DNA of 64,000 nt from Linum tenue. Its lineage: Eukaryota > Streptophyta > Magnoliopsida > Malpighiales > Linaceae. The DNA is taken from contig CAMGYJ010000006.1 of assembly GCA_946122785.1 (NCBI GenBank), positions 69,007,676 through 69,071,675 on the forward strand, in the 5' to 3' direction. The notes under the pieces are model-generated. The model did no database searches. It was given only the letters and a program-made list of their open reading frames with translations, and was not told the DNA's origin. The position numbers and the translations under genes were made by a program. This document shows, piece after piece, positions 1 to 12,052 of the stretch (positions are counted from its first letter, which is position 1; the number at the start of each line of letters is the position of its first letter).

Positions 1-2
1 TT

Positions 3-734
3 GGCACTACGCTAAATCGTAGTTCTACAGCTCACCCGCAAACGGATGGGCAAACGGAGGTGACCAATCGAACGCTGGGCAATATGATCCGCAGTATTTG
101 TGGAGACAAGCCCAAGCAGTGGGACTTGGCCTTACCGCAAATCGAATTTGCATACAATAGCGTCGTGCATTCGGCGACAGGTAAATCTCCATTCTCTCTT
201 GTCTACACTACCCCACCGCGTCATGTCGTTGACTTAGTATCACTTCCCAAGCTTCCCGGAGTGAGTTCGGCGGCGGAACATATGGCACATGATGTTATGG
301 CTGTGAAAGATGCCGTTAAAGCCAAGCTAGTGGCCACCGGAGAAAAGAACAAGGCTGTCGTTGATGCTCATCGTCGTGCCAAGGTGTTTGCCGTGGGAGA
401 TAAGGTAATGGTTTTTCTACGGAAAGAGAGGTTTCCTGTGGGTTCGTACTCTAAGCTACAACCTCGCAAATATGGTCCTTTTACCGTCCTCAAGAAGATT
501 AACGACAATGCCTACGTCATTGACTTGCCGCCTACTATGAATATCTCTAGCACGTTCAATGTCGCCGACATCTATGAGTTTCATGAGGATACTGTGCTTT
601 ATCCTGAGATGAACTCGCGGTCGAGTTCTTTACAGGTGGAGGAGACTGATGCAGGGGAACTAGCGGCCAGGATTGAGGAGGCTGTTCAGGTTGGGAGGGA
701 GCTGGCAGCCGAGAGGAAAGCAACCGCCAACTAG
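3..734 (+). CDS. Ty3/Gypsy integrase C-terminal end (partial at window edge)
   Basis: The frame is open from the left edge. Before position 60 it reads [12 protein letters not shown], the stretch holding the third catalytic acid (Glu) of the retroviral-type integrase core, so the GTG at 60 is not a true start. Downstream are the KQWD and [16 protein letters not shown] blocks of the core, then the C-terminal DNA-binding fold ending [12 protein letters not shown]. The KERFPVG and FNVAD motifs resemble CRM/chromovirus-type integrases, from memory. There is no chromodomain after FNVAD, only a Glu/Ala-rich tail and a stop at 734. Gag, protease, RT and RNase H would lie left of the window. This is the 3' end of an LTR-retrotransposon pol gene, inserting cDNA in the nucleus. 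Family assignment is firm, clade is tentative. Confidence 0.88.
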   Translation, partial: GTTLNRSSTAHPQTDGQTEVTNRTLGNMIRSICGDKPKQWDLALPQIEFAYNSVVHSATGKSPFSLVYTTPPRHVVDLVSLPKLPGVSSAAEHMAHDVMAVKDAVKAKLVATGEKNKAVVDAHRRAKVFAVGDKVMVFLRKERFPVGSYSKLQPRKYGPFTVLKKINDNAYVIDLPPTMNISSTFNVADIYEFHEDTVLYPEMNSRSSSLQVEETDAGELAARIEEAVQVGRELAAERKATAN

Positions 735-747
735 CTGGTTTACGTGG

Positions 748-1044
748 AGGAGAAGGAAACATGTTTATTGTTTATTGTTTACGTTGTTTGTTTTGTTTGG
801 GTTTTCCTAGTCATTGTCGGTTTTAGTTTAATAAGCATTGTAGGATTGGGTTATTGGGACAATGGCTATTTAAGGCCTTGTCTGCGTTTGTAGAAGATTC
901 ATTCTTTTGGCTTCAATAAAATAAACCTATTGGTTTGCACATCTGGTGGATTTCCAGAGTAGTTCTTAAGGAAGCTTGCAGCTGGCAAGCTTGTGTTCTT
1001 TCGGATTCGGTGCTAACGAATCTTTGGGGTTTCCGACTGCGTCA
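748..1044 (+). mobile_element. Polypurine tract and putative 3' LTR of the Ty3 element
   Basis: Just after the integrase stop lies a purine run (GGAGGAGAAGGAAACA, about 746-761) followed by TG at 762, the usual arrangement of polypurine tract and LTR start. A TATA-like CTATTTAAGG lies near 867 and an AATAAA signal near 915, as in U3 and R. The LTR end is not certain; CA near 1043-1044 is one candidate. The partner LTR is outside the window, so length and target duplication cannot be checked. Confidence 0.45.
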
Positions 1045-1935
1045 GAATCGGATTTTCAGAGCAAAAACAGAGCCCTAGAGAGAGAAAGTACGAAGAACAC
1101 ATCCTGGAAGCTATCTTGGAGCTGGGTTTCACCGAATCGAGCTTGGAGATCGTCATAGGAGTGGAAATCATCATCCCGGAGCAGATTTTCCTCATCATTA
1201 TGAGTATGACTACTCCGATTACTGTTTTCTCTTCTCTCTCTATGGAGTAGAACCCTTCTCTCACTTGGGTATGAAGAACCCTAGTTCCTTGTGTTAGGGA
1301 TTTGATTGTAATAACTTGGGATGATATTACTGTTTGATTTTAATCGAATGATGCATGTTTATTGAATTGATTGGAGTCTGATCAGCTTTTCTCGAATTCT
1401 GCTGCAACCTGAGATAGATAGAATCAGATTAGGTTGTTAGAGCCTCTTCATTCGATAGTAGGAGATTGGCTATACGAGAGTTAGCCAGTTTACTGCTTTG
1501 TACTGGAATTCAATTCCAGTAGTGGAGTTCTGTGTTCATAGCCTCAGCTTTCTATCCCGGTGAAGACTAGTCGTCTGCCGGGTAGTTAGACTGAGAGGGC
1601 TTGGTCAGCTTAAGAGATTCCAAGCTACTGTCGGAACTTCCGCAGTCTAATCAACAGTGAATCAACCCAGGGGAATTACAATTGGACCTAACTAAGGGGC
1701 TAGGGGGACTCAATCCCGAGTGACTCTTTCCTGACTTTGAAAACCGAATTATTACTTGCTTTCCTACTGCTTTTGCTTTAAACAACAATCACTCGAATTA
1801 GTTTGCTAGATAATAGATAATCACGGAGTAAGCAGTAGATCTAGACCACGGGTTGATAATTGAACTTGCCTGTTACTGCATTCCTGGACTGCGATTACAC
1901 TTGGTCGCAGTTTGGTGTTGTGTTTTGGCTTGTCA
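1045..1935 (+). repeat. Diverged LTR related to the 44-51 kb element
   Basis: Read on the plus strand, this stretch shares ordered motifs with the reverse complement of the LTRs at 44341-45700 and 49982-51341: CCTAGAGAGAGAAAG, TATGGAGTAG, a GAATTC..AGTAGTGGAG block, TTGCTAGATAAT, CGGGTTGA.AAT and TTACACTTGG. Similarity is patchy, perhaps two thirds identity by eye. The 5' part of the LTR is missing, and no tRNA-Asp primer site follows its 3' end, so it is a truncated or solo LTR of an older relative. The short open frames inside are not genes. Confidence 0.6.
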
Positions 1936-4260
1936 CTACCCTCGCTTCTTTCTTTTTAATATTTTGTCTGAAGGCCAAAACATATGAGCGAATCTCTCTT
2001 AAGGTTCTCTCTCTGTCGCTCTCTCTCTTCTCTCCTCTCAACCCCACTATTGCGAGGAGGTCCGTCAGAATCGCCGAGACCGTCGACGGATTGCCGGATT
2101 TCCTCTCTCTGATTGATGAGATTCGACGGAGGTCTTGCGGTCGCGACCAGGCGATCCATGCCAAGTATTCTCGTGGAGGAACGCTGATATCTCTCTGTGG
2201 GTGCAAGCTTGATGATCGTGGATGAAGAAGACGGAAAGAAGGGTTGCAATATTTTGTTTTTAATAATCTTTTTTCGGGTTTATGAAGGTGAGGGGGGAGT
2301 GTGTGCATCCTCAGAGAGATGAAGAAAGGGAAGGGATTTTCCCATGGATATTTTTGGGGGTTTGTTTGCAGATTTAAGAGCCCATCTACTTTCTGTCTTT
2401 CTCTGATTTCATTTTTGGAGGATCAAAGAGAGCGGGTCTTCTCTCCACTCTCCTTCTCACACTTATCTCTGCTTCGTTTCTCACATCTCCTTTCCGGAAA
2501 TCACTAACTTGGAGCGATCAACGGGAGAAGGAGGCCGAGAGAGGACCCAGGGGAGAACCAGATCCGCAAGGTATGTTTTCTCTGTTTAAATTAAATTTTT
2601 ACTCTCTTTACTTGGATGAGTTCGATCTCTCTTTCTCAACATGTGATTTTTTAATCTCTCTCAGAGGAGTTGATCTGCACTGAGTTCACAGCCAGGGAGG
2701 TCATCGAATTCCAGCATGAAACCAGAAATCTAAAGAGATATGGTTTGGATTGTAGATCACCGTTAGAAACGACGCACGGGGGGCGACGAGATCGATCGAC
2801 GGGAACCAGTTTGTCAACCCTGATAATTTAAGGTGAGAATTTGATTTTCGTCTCTCTCATCCGCGATCTTTAGTTGCATATATTCTTTTAACGCTGGTCT
2901 CCGATTTTTCTTCTCCTGTTCATCCACAGTTTCTCCCCTATGAAGGCTCTTGGCAGTTTGTATGCTCAGACAATTAATTTTTCAGGGGAGATTCTTGAGA
3001 GATCGATCACCTTCCCAACTCAGATGTGCTCTGATTCTCGGGGTTCTCTCATATCATGATTCTGTTCTTGAAGGTTTGTTTTTATATATATTCTAATTCT
3101 CGGATACACAAATCTTTGCAGAAACCAGCTTAACATTGTGTAACAAGTTGCCAGTTTTGTGCTGTCCTGTCAGGAATATGATACCCAGGTTTGATGGTTT
3201 TTGTTGTCATATGATTCATCCTCCCTATCTACCATTGATTTGTTCTCTCCATCTCTTTCTCTGTTAAGCATTTGTTCACTTTTGAATAAAATGGCATCAA
3301 GGAGTTTACAAGAGTATGACAACTGTAGTTTCTAGGCAAAATCCATCTAAACCACTGGTTACATGGATGGCGATCCGTGATTCGCTGATGGGCTTTCTCG
3401 CAGTGCTGAATGAAGCTTCGGTGTTTCAAAATACCAATGATCATTTATGTGTTTCTGCTCTTTTGTTTTTCTTATTTTGCTCTTGATTGTTCCAATGCTT
3501 CTCTACTAGAAAATGGTGTTGAAAATTGACATCCACGATCACGTGGAGTAGAAACATTGAAGCCTTTTCCCTAAGTAAGTTTCAGGTTCCGCCTATGTGT
3601 TTCCGAATCCTATTAATTTTATTGACGTGCACTTTGATTGTATTCTAAACCCTGATCTTCCAGTATTGTAGTGATTGATTGGATCACGGTGTATATGATA
3701 GTGGGGAATCTTACCAAGATCATAGGTTTTAATCCAGTTAAGTGGTTACCTAATGTTATTTATCATTTCTTAAGCTTTGGTGTTGTTGGTCGTTATTTTA
3801 TTTTTTTAATTTGCGCTTTGCTATGCTAAATAGCAGAAGTTATCTAAATATTTGTTGAACTGCAAACAAACTTATGAGTCTTGGAAGTCCAGTGCTTTGG
3901 TGGTTGTTTATTGTCCTCATGTATAATGATGGGTTTCTAGGGATCCCAACGTATAATGTTGTTAAATTACTGTTTTCCAGTTAAGGTGGCTTGGTGATTT
4001 ACAGTATCAAGTTTTGTCCTTATGAATAGATCCATCTCTTTTGCTTTTCGCTTAGGTCTTACAAGAAGACTCAGGTTAGGTATGAGTGCCCCAAATGTTG
4101 AATTTGATTCTATGCCTAATTATGTTTCTTACTAAATTTCATTCTCTTGCTTTATATGCAGCTTATTTTGGAAGATGGATTGTGCCTCTGAGTGAACATT
4201 TTGCTGTAGTTCGGAAAGCTTTGAGTTTTTTCATTTTTCAACAATTTTGCATTTAGTGAG
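1936..4260 (+). other. Possible spliced non-coding transcript or decayed gene leader
   Basis: No long open frame is present. The stretch has a CT-rich leader-like part (about 2000-2510) and several good GT-AG pairs: donors at GCAAG|GTATGTTT (near 2570) and TTTAAG|GTGAGAA (near 2830), and acceptors at TCTCTCTCAG (near 2663) and TTTGCAG (near 3120). The exon-like pieces contain stops in all frames. This fits a plant lncRNA, a multi-intron 5' UTR or a decayed gene. I recognise no protein. It starts directly beside the diverged LTR, which could supply a promoter. Confidence 0.25.
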
Positions 4261-4359
4261 CTGATTCTCTCTATAGATATACATTATCTTTAATGTGAAT
4301 GTTAGGTGTTCCCCACTACTAAAGAATCCATATGATAGCTGTAATATGCTACATGCCCT

Positions 4360-4415
4360 AATGATGTATTCATTCAAGTTTAAATAGAATGATGTATTCA
4401 TTCAAGTTTAAATAG
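4360..4415. repeat. Perfect 28-bp tandem duplication
   Basis: A 28-bp unit beginning AATGATGTATTCATTC and ending TTTAAATAG occurs twice back to back (4360-4387 and 4388-4415) without mismatch. It lies in AT-rich non-coding DNA and looks like a recent slippage or unequal-exchange event. Confidence 0.9.
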
Positions 4416-5070
4416 CAGTATGAATCTGTTGTATAAATTTGATTTTGTGTTGGATATGCCTGCTTTACTTCTTACAGTCTGGCTTCATCACAAAATCAAA
4501 TATCTACCATGCTCACCATATGAAACCTCTTGACTGCAACTTGGAGTCCCAAAATATCTAATGAAACTATGCGTGCAGCTTCGAATGCTGCAATTTAATT
4601 GTTAGTTCTTGATGTTCTGATCATGGTCATCATCCAGAGTTTAACATGTCCACACATTAATCCACCAAAATGAAAAGTTGGAGCCCAAAGCCGTTTTAAA
4701 CAAAATGACATGCTAATGGAAATTCCATATAATTGGACTGTATTTCTATTGGAAAACATAGTTGGACTAATGTTGGTGGAATCTTAAGAACAAATAGGCC
4801 AATTCTGAGCGTTGCGTTTTAAAAACAAATTGAATTAAGAGTTAACAATTTTGATTCTAAAATATAGCCTGCCACCAAAATTTACGAACTTCTACTTTTC
4901 TAATCTATTATCCAAAGCCGTAATTAAGCATAATCGTGTTCAAGGTGAGGATATGCTAACACTTGAAAAAATTGAAATTGCCAAAAATTGATCATTTTAG
5001 AGACAAAATTCGTAGACAAAAAAAAACACCATTAAGATTATACTTGAACTACATCGCATGGATTTAGCAC
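4416..5070. other. AT-rich intergenic DNA
   Basis: No gene, repeat end or structured element stands out here. All frames are short and the base composition is AT-rich. Confidence 0.5.
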
Positions 5071-5074
5071 AAGT

Positions 5075-5106
5075 CCCGGCGCAGAGCGCGGGCAATGAAA
5101 TCCTAG
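5075..5106 (+). mobile_element. Degenerate Helitron-type 3' terminus
   Basis: A GC-rich hairpin (CCCGGC at 5075-5080 paired with GCGCGGG at 5086-5092) is followed about 10 nt later by CTAG at 5103-5106. Plant Helitrons end with such a hairpin and CTRR before a host T. Here the next base is C, so the end is imperfect. No matching 5' TC terminus was identified. Confidence 0.35.
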
Positions 5107-5284
5107 CTACACTCCTAACTACATTTATGTTTATTCTGCAAACCCAGTCAGTCTTTTGCATAATGTTTATTTTGAAACCCCAGTGTCTTATGTTTATTAC
5201 AACATTTATGTCTATATTTCGAACATCAACGATTATGGTTATAGATTTAATTAAATCACATTGGAATTATAACAGAATTAGTAT

Positions 5285-5313
5285 CCCGCGGCGGAGCGGG
5301 GGCGGAATCCTAG
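5285..5313 (+). mobile_element. Helitron-type 3' terminus
   Basis: A hairpin with 5-bp arms (CCCGC 5285-5289, GCGGG 5296-5300) is followed by 9 nt and then CTAG at 5310-5313, with the host T at 5314. This is the canonical arrangement of a Helitron 3' end in plus orientation. The element's 5' end was not located, so it is either a non-autonomous Helitron whose body is the AT-rich DNA to the left or a truncated copy. Confidence 0.5.
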
Positions 5314-7487
5314 TCATGATTAAACTCAACAAGCTGAATGAAACAATATATATATATTAATTACTTTTTTTTTGCCAATTATTAAACAAATAATGAGTTG
5401 TAGTATAGTAACAAAATATCCTTATATTACTTGTAGTAGCCTAGTAGGTGTTGTGTACGCATATATATGGGGTATTTTTCTCCCTCCCAAATATTACCCC
5501 GGTCTTGTGACATGGGCAATATGACCCGGCTCCGTCTATGGGTTGTGTCGTGGTTACCCCCTGGATCCGCCACTAACACCTCCTATCAAACAAGGACTTC
5601 AACTTTGCATATATCTTAATACTATAAGATCAACAAATATAGGATCATCGAAATTTGAAAACAAATGCTCCCAAGTTATCAAAGGCCCTAATACCATGCC
5701 GATAAAACAAAACAAAAAAAGTATAGTAATACGAAGAATTTAACTTAGTTTTCGCGAAACCTATAACTAGCTAGTCCACAGACAGCAGAGATAATACTCT
5801 TCAAAGTCTCCATGCACAAACCCTACTGTGAAGGCTAGTAAGGCAGGATTAGTCTCAAGTCTCGACTTGGTTAATTATAAATACCCCCATAGCCCACTTA
5901 TATTATATACAATCAACAAAAACACCTTCACGTTGCATGACTAAGACAAGCACCGATGGAGGCCAGCGCATGCATGCATGTCGATTAAGATACACATTAA
6001 TGACCTAATCCTTTCACAAAATCCTTTTGCCATGTGGGCATGCTTTCGTCAACTCTAATAATTCTGAATTAATTAACTTTGATGTAGAGCGTCATGGGAA
6101 CACAAGAGTCAATCACTATTATCCCAAGTGGCCAAATTATTTCTCAACGGTAATCATAAATGACAATAATAAAATAATCCAGGCTGCCAGCTGTACGTTG
6201 TGAAATTCATAAAATAAAAAAAAAGGGAATAGAAATGGAGAAGCTGATAAATTCCCCACCAGGCCACCACCGCCGTAGCCGCCGGTGTGTTCCGATAAGA
6301 GGATGGGCTGCCCATCCGTACTAATATCCGATCGCCGTGGCTTGCGGCTGTTGGCTGTTCTTCATCATCGCCGCAGTAGTTAGGTTGTGAAGTTGAATAT
6401 CTTTCCTTTTTATGGTTATGCTATGGATAGGGTTTTTTTTTTTTTTTTTAAATGAATGACATTGACGTTGAAGGGACAATGGATTTTGGTGCTTCGAATT
6501 GCCAGATTCATCACACTAATTTGAGTTATAAGATGAGGGTTTTACAATGAATTCGGTGAAATTTTTTAATTTAATTTTTGTTATACATATTGATAAACGA
6601 AAAAGATTCATGGATGTCACAGGTGTCGATGCTGCCCCTGTACTGTATAGACTTCGATTTTGCTTGGAATTATGTTCATTTTACTCCTTTTGTGCTTTGT
6701 GCACCTGTAAGCTTGAATACTGCAGGTTTGTTTAGGTGTTTCGCAACTAGTTAGAGAGATAATTAGAATATCTTAAATGAAATTACTTTTTCTCTATGTA
6801 CAGTTGGAAGGTCATGGAATTTGATGCTCCATACGTTTCTCGGGGCGGTGCACTTGTGCACCTCGACATCGAATTATTGTTGCGTACCAAAGTAGCATCC
6901 AACTAAGCATCGTACTACCGATTGTCTTGTTGATGGCGCATTCTGTCCCACCTAATGTCGACTGATCCTTTTGAGTATAGCAAACCAACAATGGAGTTGA
7001 GATTTTCATAGACTGACTGACCGACCGACCGATCGATCATGTATTTCAATGAATAGTTTATGCCAAGGGATAGTGCAATTGAGACACACGCCCTTCCAAA
7101 GTTGTTTATAGCATATGATAAGTTGATGTTTAAGGAATTGTGACTAGGGTAACGATACCATTAAGGGCTTAAATGAAAATTTTATTTAGTCATATTCCCA
7201 TTTTTATATTTGAAGTTAGAAGTTCAGGCCCTTATTGATGGTAGAGTTGAAATAGAAAAAACAAAAAACAAAAAAAATCCAGCTTGTTTGTTGTCAGTAA
7301 TTCTGTATCACTCAAAATCAGTAGTTTGGGCCAAGAGGTTAGGCTCCAAGTCACAGACTTGGGCCAACTCTAAAGCCTTATGAGTTTCGGCCACAATCCA
7401 GAGCCTAAGACCCTCTCAGCTCCCAAGTATAGCATAGCCCAAATCATAATGGATTGTTGACAGCAACAATGAGACACGAAATATGAT
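5314..7487. other. Intergenic DNA with one orphan hAT-type end
   Basis: No convincing gene. Positions 5560-5575 carry CCTGGATCCGCCACT, matching the terminal repeat of the hAT MITE at 55930-56115, but no partner end was found nearby. GC-richer DNA at 6250-6370 and 6830-6900 may be remnants of a transcribed leader. Short open frames there show no recognisable motif. Confidence 0.4.
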
Positions 7488-7496
7488 ACGAAATAT

Positions 7497-7868
7497 GGGT
7501 AAATCGCATATTTGGTCACTTGAATTACTAAATCGAGCTATGTTTAGTCATAAAAAAAATTAATATCAATTTTGATCGCTCGAATTACTAAAACAAGTCA
7601 CATTTAGTCAATTCCCCATTAGTCTCCGTCCAACTCAGATCACTCGAATTACTTTTTTTTTATATGTCACTCGAATTAATGAAGTTGGACAGAAACTAAC
7701 GAAAGAATGACTAGATGTGGCATGTTTCAATAATTTGAGTGACCAAAATTAATATTAATTTTATCAAAATTTATATTAATTTTTTCTAGTGACTAAACAT
7801 GTCATGATTTAACTAACATGTCATGATTTAACGATTTAGTAATCTCAGTAAAATGTGACATTTACCCC
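7497..7868. mobile_element. Mutator-like MITE with 9-bp target duplication
   Basis: The left end reads GGGTAAATCGCATATTTGG and the right end, reverse-complemented, reads GGGGTAAATGTCACATTTT. Both run into an ATTACTAAATCG block, so the ends are inverted repeats. The 9-bp ACGAAATAT directly precedes the left end (7488-7496) and follows the right end (7869-7877). A 9-bp duplication is typical of Mutator-like elements. The 372-bp interior is AT-rich and non-coding. The last base of the right end is ambiguous by one. Confidence 0.7.
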
Positions 7869-8232
7869 ACGAAATATGTTATCCACAAATTACCAAATCA
7901 AGGACTTAGTCAAACTGGTCGAAGTTCAAAACACTGTTGGTAAATACAAGCGTCGTCGACTATGGCATTATCACCCGATTTACAAAGCCGGAAAGCAACC
8001 CAAATATAACTCTCAAATTTCAGGCACCGGAGAAACTCAAGCCGCCGGAAAGTTGCACATCGTAGACACGAATGACAGACTACGTTTCATGATAAATAAG
8101 AAAGCCGCATTGAACCAACTTCAGTTTCCCCCAAAGCATGAGAGAGCTGTACCAACACTTTCTGTACAAACAAAGGCCATCCAGAAACACTAACCAGCGC
8201 CTTCAGAGAAAAAAGGGAGGATTTGCGGACAC

Positions 8233-11200
8233 CTAGTGAGCACTGACGAGAAACGGGTGCTGACAGACTCCGCATTCAATTGTCTCTGAACCTGAGCTGG
8301 GGACCTGAACCTGCAATTTTGGTAACAGTGGTGAATTTGCATCAGTAATCGTAATTAACAGAGAACTTGTTGGAGTTACAACGAAGGACACCAAACTCAG
8401 GTTTTGGACCTGGAGATGGACGGTGCAAGTAGGGCAAGCGACTTCCCTCATTCGCTTCCCAGATGTTCCATCAGAAGATTTTGATCCCGATGATGTCTTT
8501 CGATTCCTCTCCATCTCCTCCTGTCATAATGTTTCATATGCGTTAGCCTGACAATGCAGACAAGTGAAGACTGCAGAAAGAGATGGGATTGTTAGTTTGT
8601 TACTCAAATTACCTGAAGTTTCTTAGCGAGGTCCTCATGGCTAATTAATCCTGCAGGTTTACTCGATGCTTCTTTGGCATTGGTCAACCTCTGAGTCACT
8701 TCAGCCTGCAAAAACAGAGTTGCGATACCGTAAAGATTCAGCAAAAATTATATGTGCATTCACGAAATACCCCTTTTCAGCACCCTTATAAAAAAAAATA
8801 CCCCTTTTCACTTTTCAGCACTATATGTCCACAGAGGGTACCAAACAGTTTGGTCAACAACGGAAATATAATCCAAAATAAAAAGGCTGTTGAATATCTT
8901 TTCCGGTATCTTCACAGCACCAGAACTTATACAAGCTTGTAGTGCAGATGGCATTTGTGTTATATTTCTTTCCGAAAAAGCATGTATAACATAATAATAA
9001 TAATAAAAGGGAGAAGGTAAATCAAACTAAACAGGAAGTATGAGCTCAGAAATCACATCTTTCCCTCTCTTCAGAATATTTGTATGTCGTAACATGAGCA
9101 TCAAAATTTTCACCTATATGCCTAGAAACAAGGACAGAATCAGGGCTAAATGCCTGTGCATATAACTATGACTGATATCTTACACCTATCAAGCTTCATT
9201 ACCAAAAACATGCCAGACACAGATAACGAAAAGCCACATATCGCTGGGAGTAAGAAAGGTGCAGATTATTGGCAAATCGACAGAACTTACAAGGCACCGG
9301 TCACAAACTCTAACTGGCTGTGCATTCTCCTCAGCAGTAAGAGCAATTCTTCCATGTGTACATTTATCACAGAATACATCCCCACAGTTTCTGCAATGGT
9401 GCTGTTTAGATGTTCCAAAGAGAACCAGAGTTAGATTCACCACAAGGCATGCATAGGTTGGAAAATGCAAGTTCAACAACCAAGAAGAAGAAAGAAAATC
9501 ACCCTTCGAATGAATGCATTAAAATCAGTCCCGCATCCTGTACACTTCTTCACAGCTTCATCAGGGACCTAAGGAACACGTACAGGTAAGTAGTCAACTA
9601 AGAAATTCGGAACTTCAAGCAAGCAGCCTAACAGATACACTTTTTATTCTGTTTTGGGTGTGGATACTGAGATGTACACATTCTTACCCAATGATCTTTC
9701 TCTTCATTAGCAGGCTTTATGAAGTTCATCCAATCACCAAAACCTTTCTTCCTCTCTGCAGTCTGCTCAGACATCTTTGAAAGATCAGAAGCCTTGGGTC
9801 TCTCCCCCATTTCCTTCAGCTGCACACATATGTGGCCAAATAATTAACCAGACTACTAAAGAATGCAATAACAAGCAGAAGAAACTTTGTCCATCAATCA
9901 AGTGAGACTATATAGTCATGGAAATTGAGCAATGAGCACTGTTGTGAACCAACCTGCACGGTTGCAGCAGTCACTGTGTCAAGAAGTGTATTGGTTGTGT
10001 AGCTATTTGATTGCAACCTTATGCGCCTTGGTTCAACATCCACAGAGCTCTTGGACCAAAAGGCAAAAGTTGACGAGTCCATTTTCTTTGGATTAAAGAA
10101 CGAAACCACAGTAATAAGTCAATATGGCAAAGTTGAAGCTATATTAAGAGATCAATTTTTTTTTTTTTTTAAACAAGCTTCCTTACATCGCATCTGGTGA
10201 TGTTCTCAAGGGGATAGATTCTGAGTGTCCGACTGGTATTGGGATCTAGCATCTTAATTCCATCCAAACCAATCTGCACGAGAAATACAAAAAGCATGAG
10301 CAAAAATGTCTATTCAGAATTAGGGAAACACTCACTAAATTAACTCAAATTAAAAGCAGAAATCTTATTAGATTAGAAGAAGATGAAGACAATTGAACAT
10401 GCTAGAACTATTTGTTATCACACTGTACAAGTTTCTATGGTAAACAATTTCAAACCTCATCATTAACACATGTACGAAGCATCATACAACACAATATCAA
10501 ACCACTTGGAAACGAAAATTAATCAGGAATAACATAACCCTGCAAAACAGCAGTAGTTCTCCAGAATACATCATGTTATACTATCCATCAAACTTGTAAC
10601 AAAGCATAGTGCTTGTACAGCACTTAATTTCATCAATAGAATCGCTCAATTCAATCAGAAAAAAATTGCTCTCTAACCAATGCCCCAGGACCCAAATCAT
10701 TCATTCGCAATTTTCACACAATTAAAAAGGAGCCTCAATCCTTTCATTCAGCAAGCCACTAAAACTAGCTACTTTAGGACCTCCAGAAGATATGATCTAG
10801 CTGACACAACGACCATGAAGCCATTCACATAAAACAAAATCAAATAGAATCACCCTGCATGTTCTGAGCAAGAAAACATTGAACTCCCATAATTCTATGC
10901 CGCGGATACTTAACCAAAAGGGCAAACAAAATTGTAATGGAGCTGAAAATAATATGCCATGAACCAAATACCTGCTAATGATGAAAAACTATCCCCATGC
11001 ATTGAGTAATCCATTGGATAAATAATCTCTATTGTACTACTAGTCGATAGAATATCCAAAAGACACCAACAATATAATACCTGGCAAAGCACATCCATGA
11101 TGCTCTGGCCTCCACTTTCAGCCAGAAGCTTAACCCTGAACTTCTGCACCCCACCTTTGACATCTTCCTGAGTATCCATCTTAGGCACTGCCCTCACGAT

Positions 11201-12052
11201 CTTAGGAGAATTCAAACCAGAACCCGAACCCAAAGAAGAGTCCTTTGAGCTAGGGACATTAATGGCTCTTCCATAATCATCAAACATACCCCAGGTTGAA
11301 GATTTCGGTGCCGTCCCTCTCGCCCCATACGGCTCCACCTTCCCACCTTGATAAGCAAAAACACCATCGCCATATCCACTATCCCGCTCCATTTCGGACC
11401 TCCCTTCCGACTTCCTTCCATACGAATCCATCCCCAAATCAGACCGACTCCGATTATAGATCCCATACTTATCGTCAAGATACCCAACGCCCTGATCAAA
11501 CTTGGGCGAATTCTCATATTGGCTATCGTACACAGGCGGAACAGACGATCCTACCGAATTAAGAGAGCCATAGGACATATAGGGCGCGCCGGCAATCGGA
11601 TTAGAGGCAGGCGGTGGCGGGGGAGGGGCAGCCGCATAGCTGGCACCATGCGTCTGATGGTGATCGAACGGCGGGAAGTACGATTGCTCCGGGGGATGCT
11701 GTTGCTGGTATGCAGATCCATGCGAGTCGTAAGGCGGGAACGCCGGCTGCTGAGCTGACGGCGGAGGCGGTGGGTTGAACGAGGATTGGGAATTCAACGG
11801 AGCTGAAGCCGGTTGGGAGTACGAGGGAGCTGCGGGTGGGTGGAGGGCGGGATCGGGATTGGAAGAGTAAGGAGGCGGAGGAGGGTAAGATTGAGGAGGA
11901 TAGGCCGCAGAGTAATCGGAGGGAGGGTAGCTGGTGGAGAACGGCGGCGCCGACGCCGTCTGGTGATGATCGATCGGATTAGGATTGGGATCGGGATTAG
12001 GGTTTTGGAAGGTGGGGAACTGGTAGTAGGAAGCGTAATCGCCCTGGTGCAT
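8233..12052 (-). CDS. FREE1: FREE1/FYVE1, FYVE-domain ESCRT component
   Basis: Plant-specific ESCRT protein that binds PI3P on late endosomes and helps sort ubiquitinated cargo into multivesicular bodies (family knowledge). Nine exons: 12052-11081, 10273-10187, 10085-9954, 9819-9688, 9568-9503, 9401-9291, 8705-8613, 8520-8410, 8310-8233. All introns are phase 0 with GT-AG ends, and the product is 593 residues, close to Arabidopsis FREE1 at about 600. Residues 1-250 are Pro/Tyr/Ser-rich and disordered. The FYVE signature is complete: WVPD (441-444), RRHHCR (462-467) and RVC (494-496). A Glu-rich helical stretch follows (about 515-545), then a C-terminal CxxC pair at 560-563 and 581-584. The start is ATG at 12052: it opens MHQGDY, like the Arabidopsis protein, and the longer frame to 12262 would be leader. 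Exon calls rest on reading frame and remembered homology. Confidence 0.95.
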
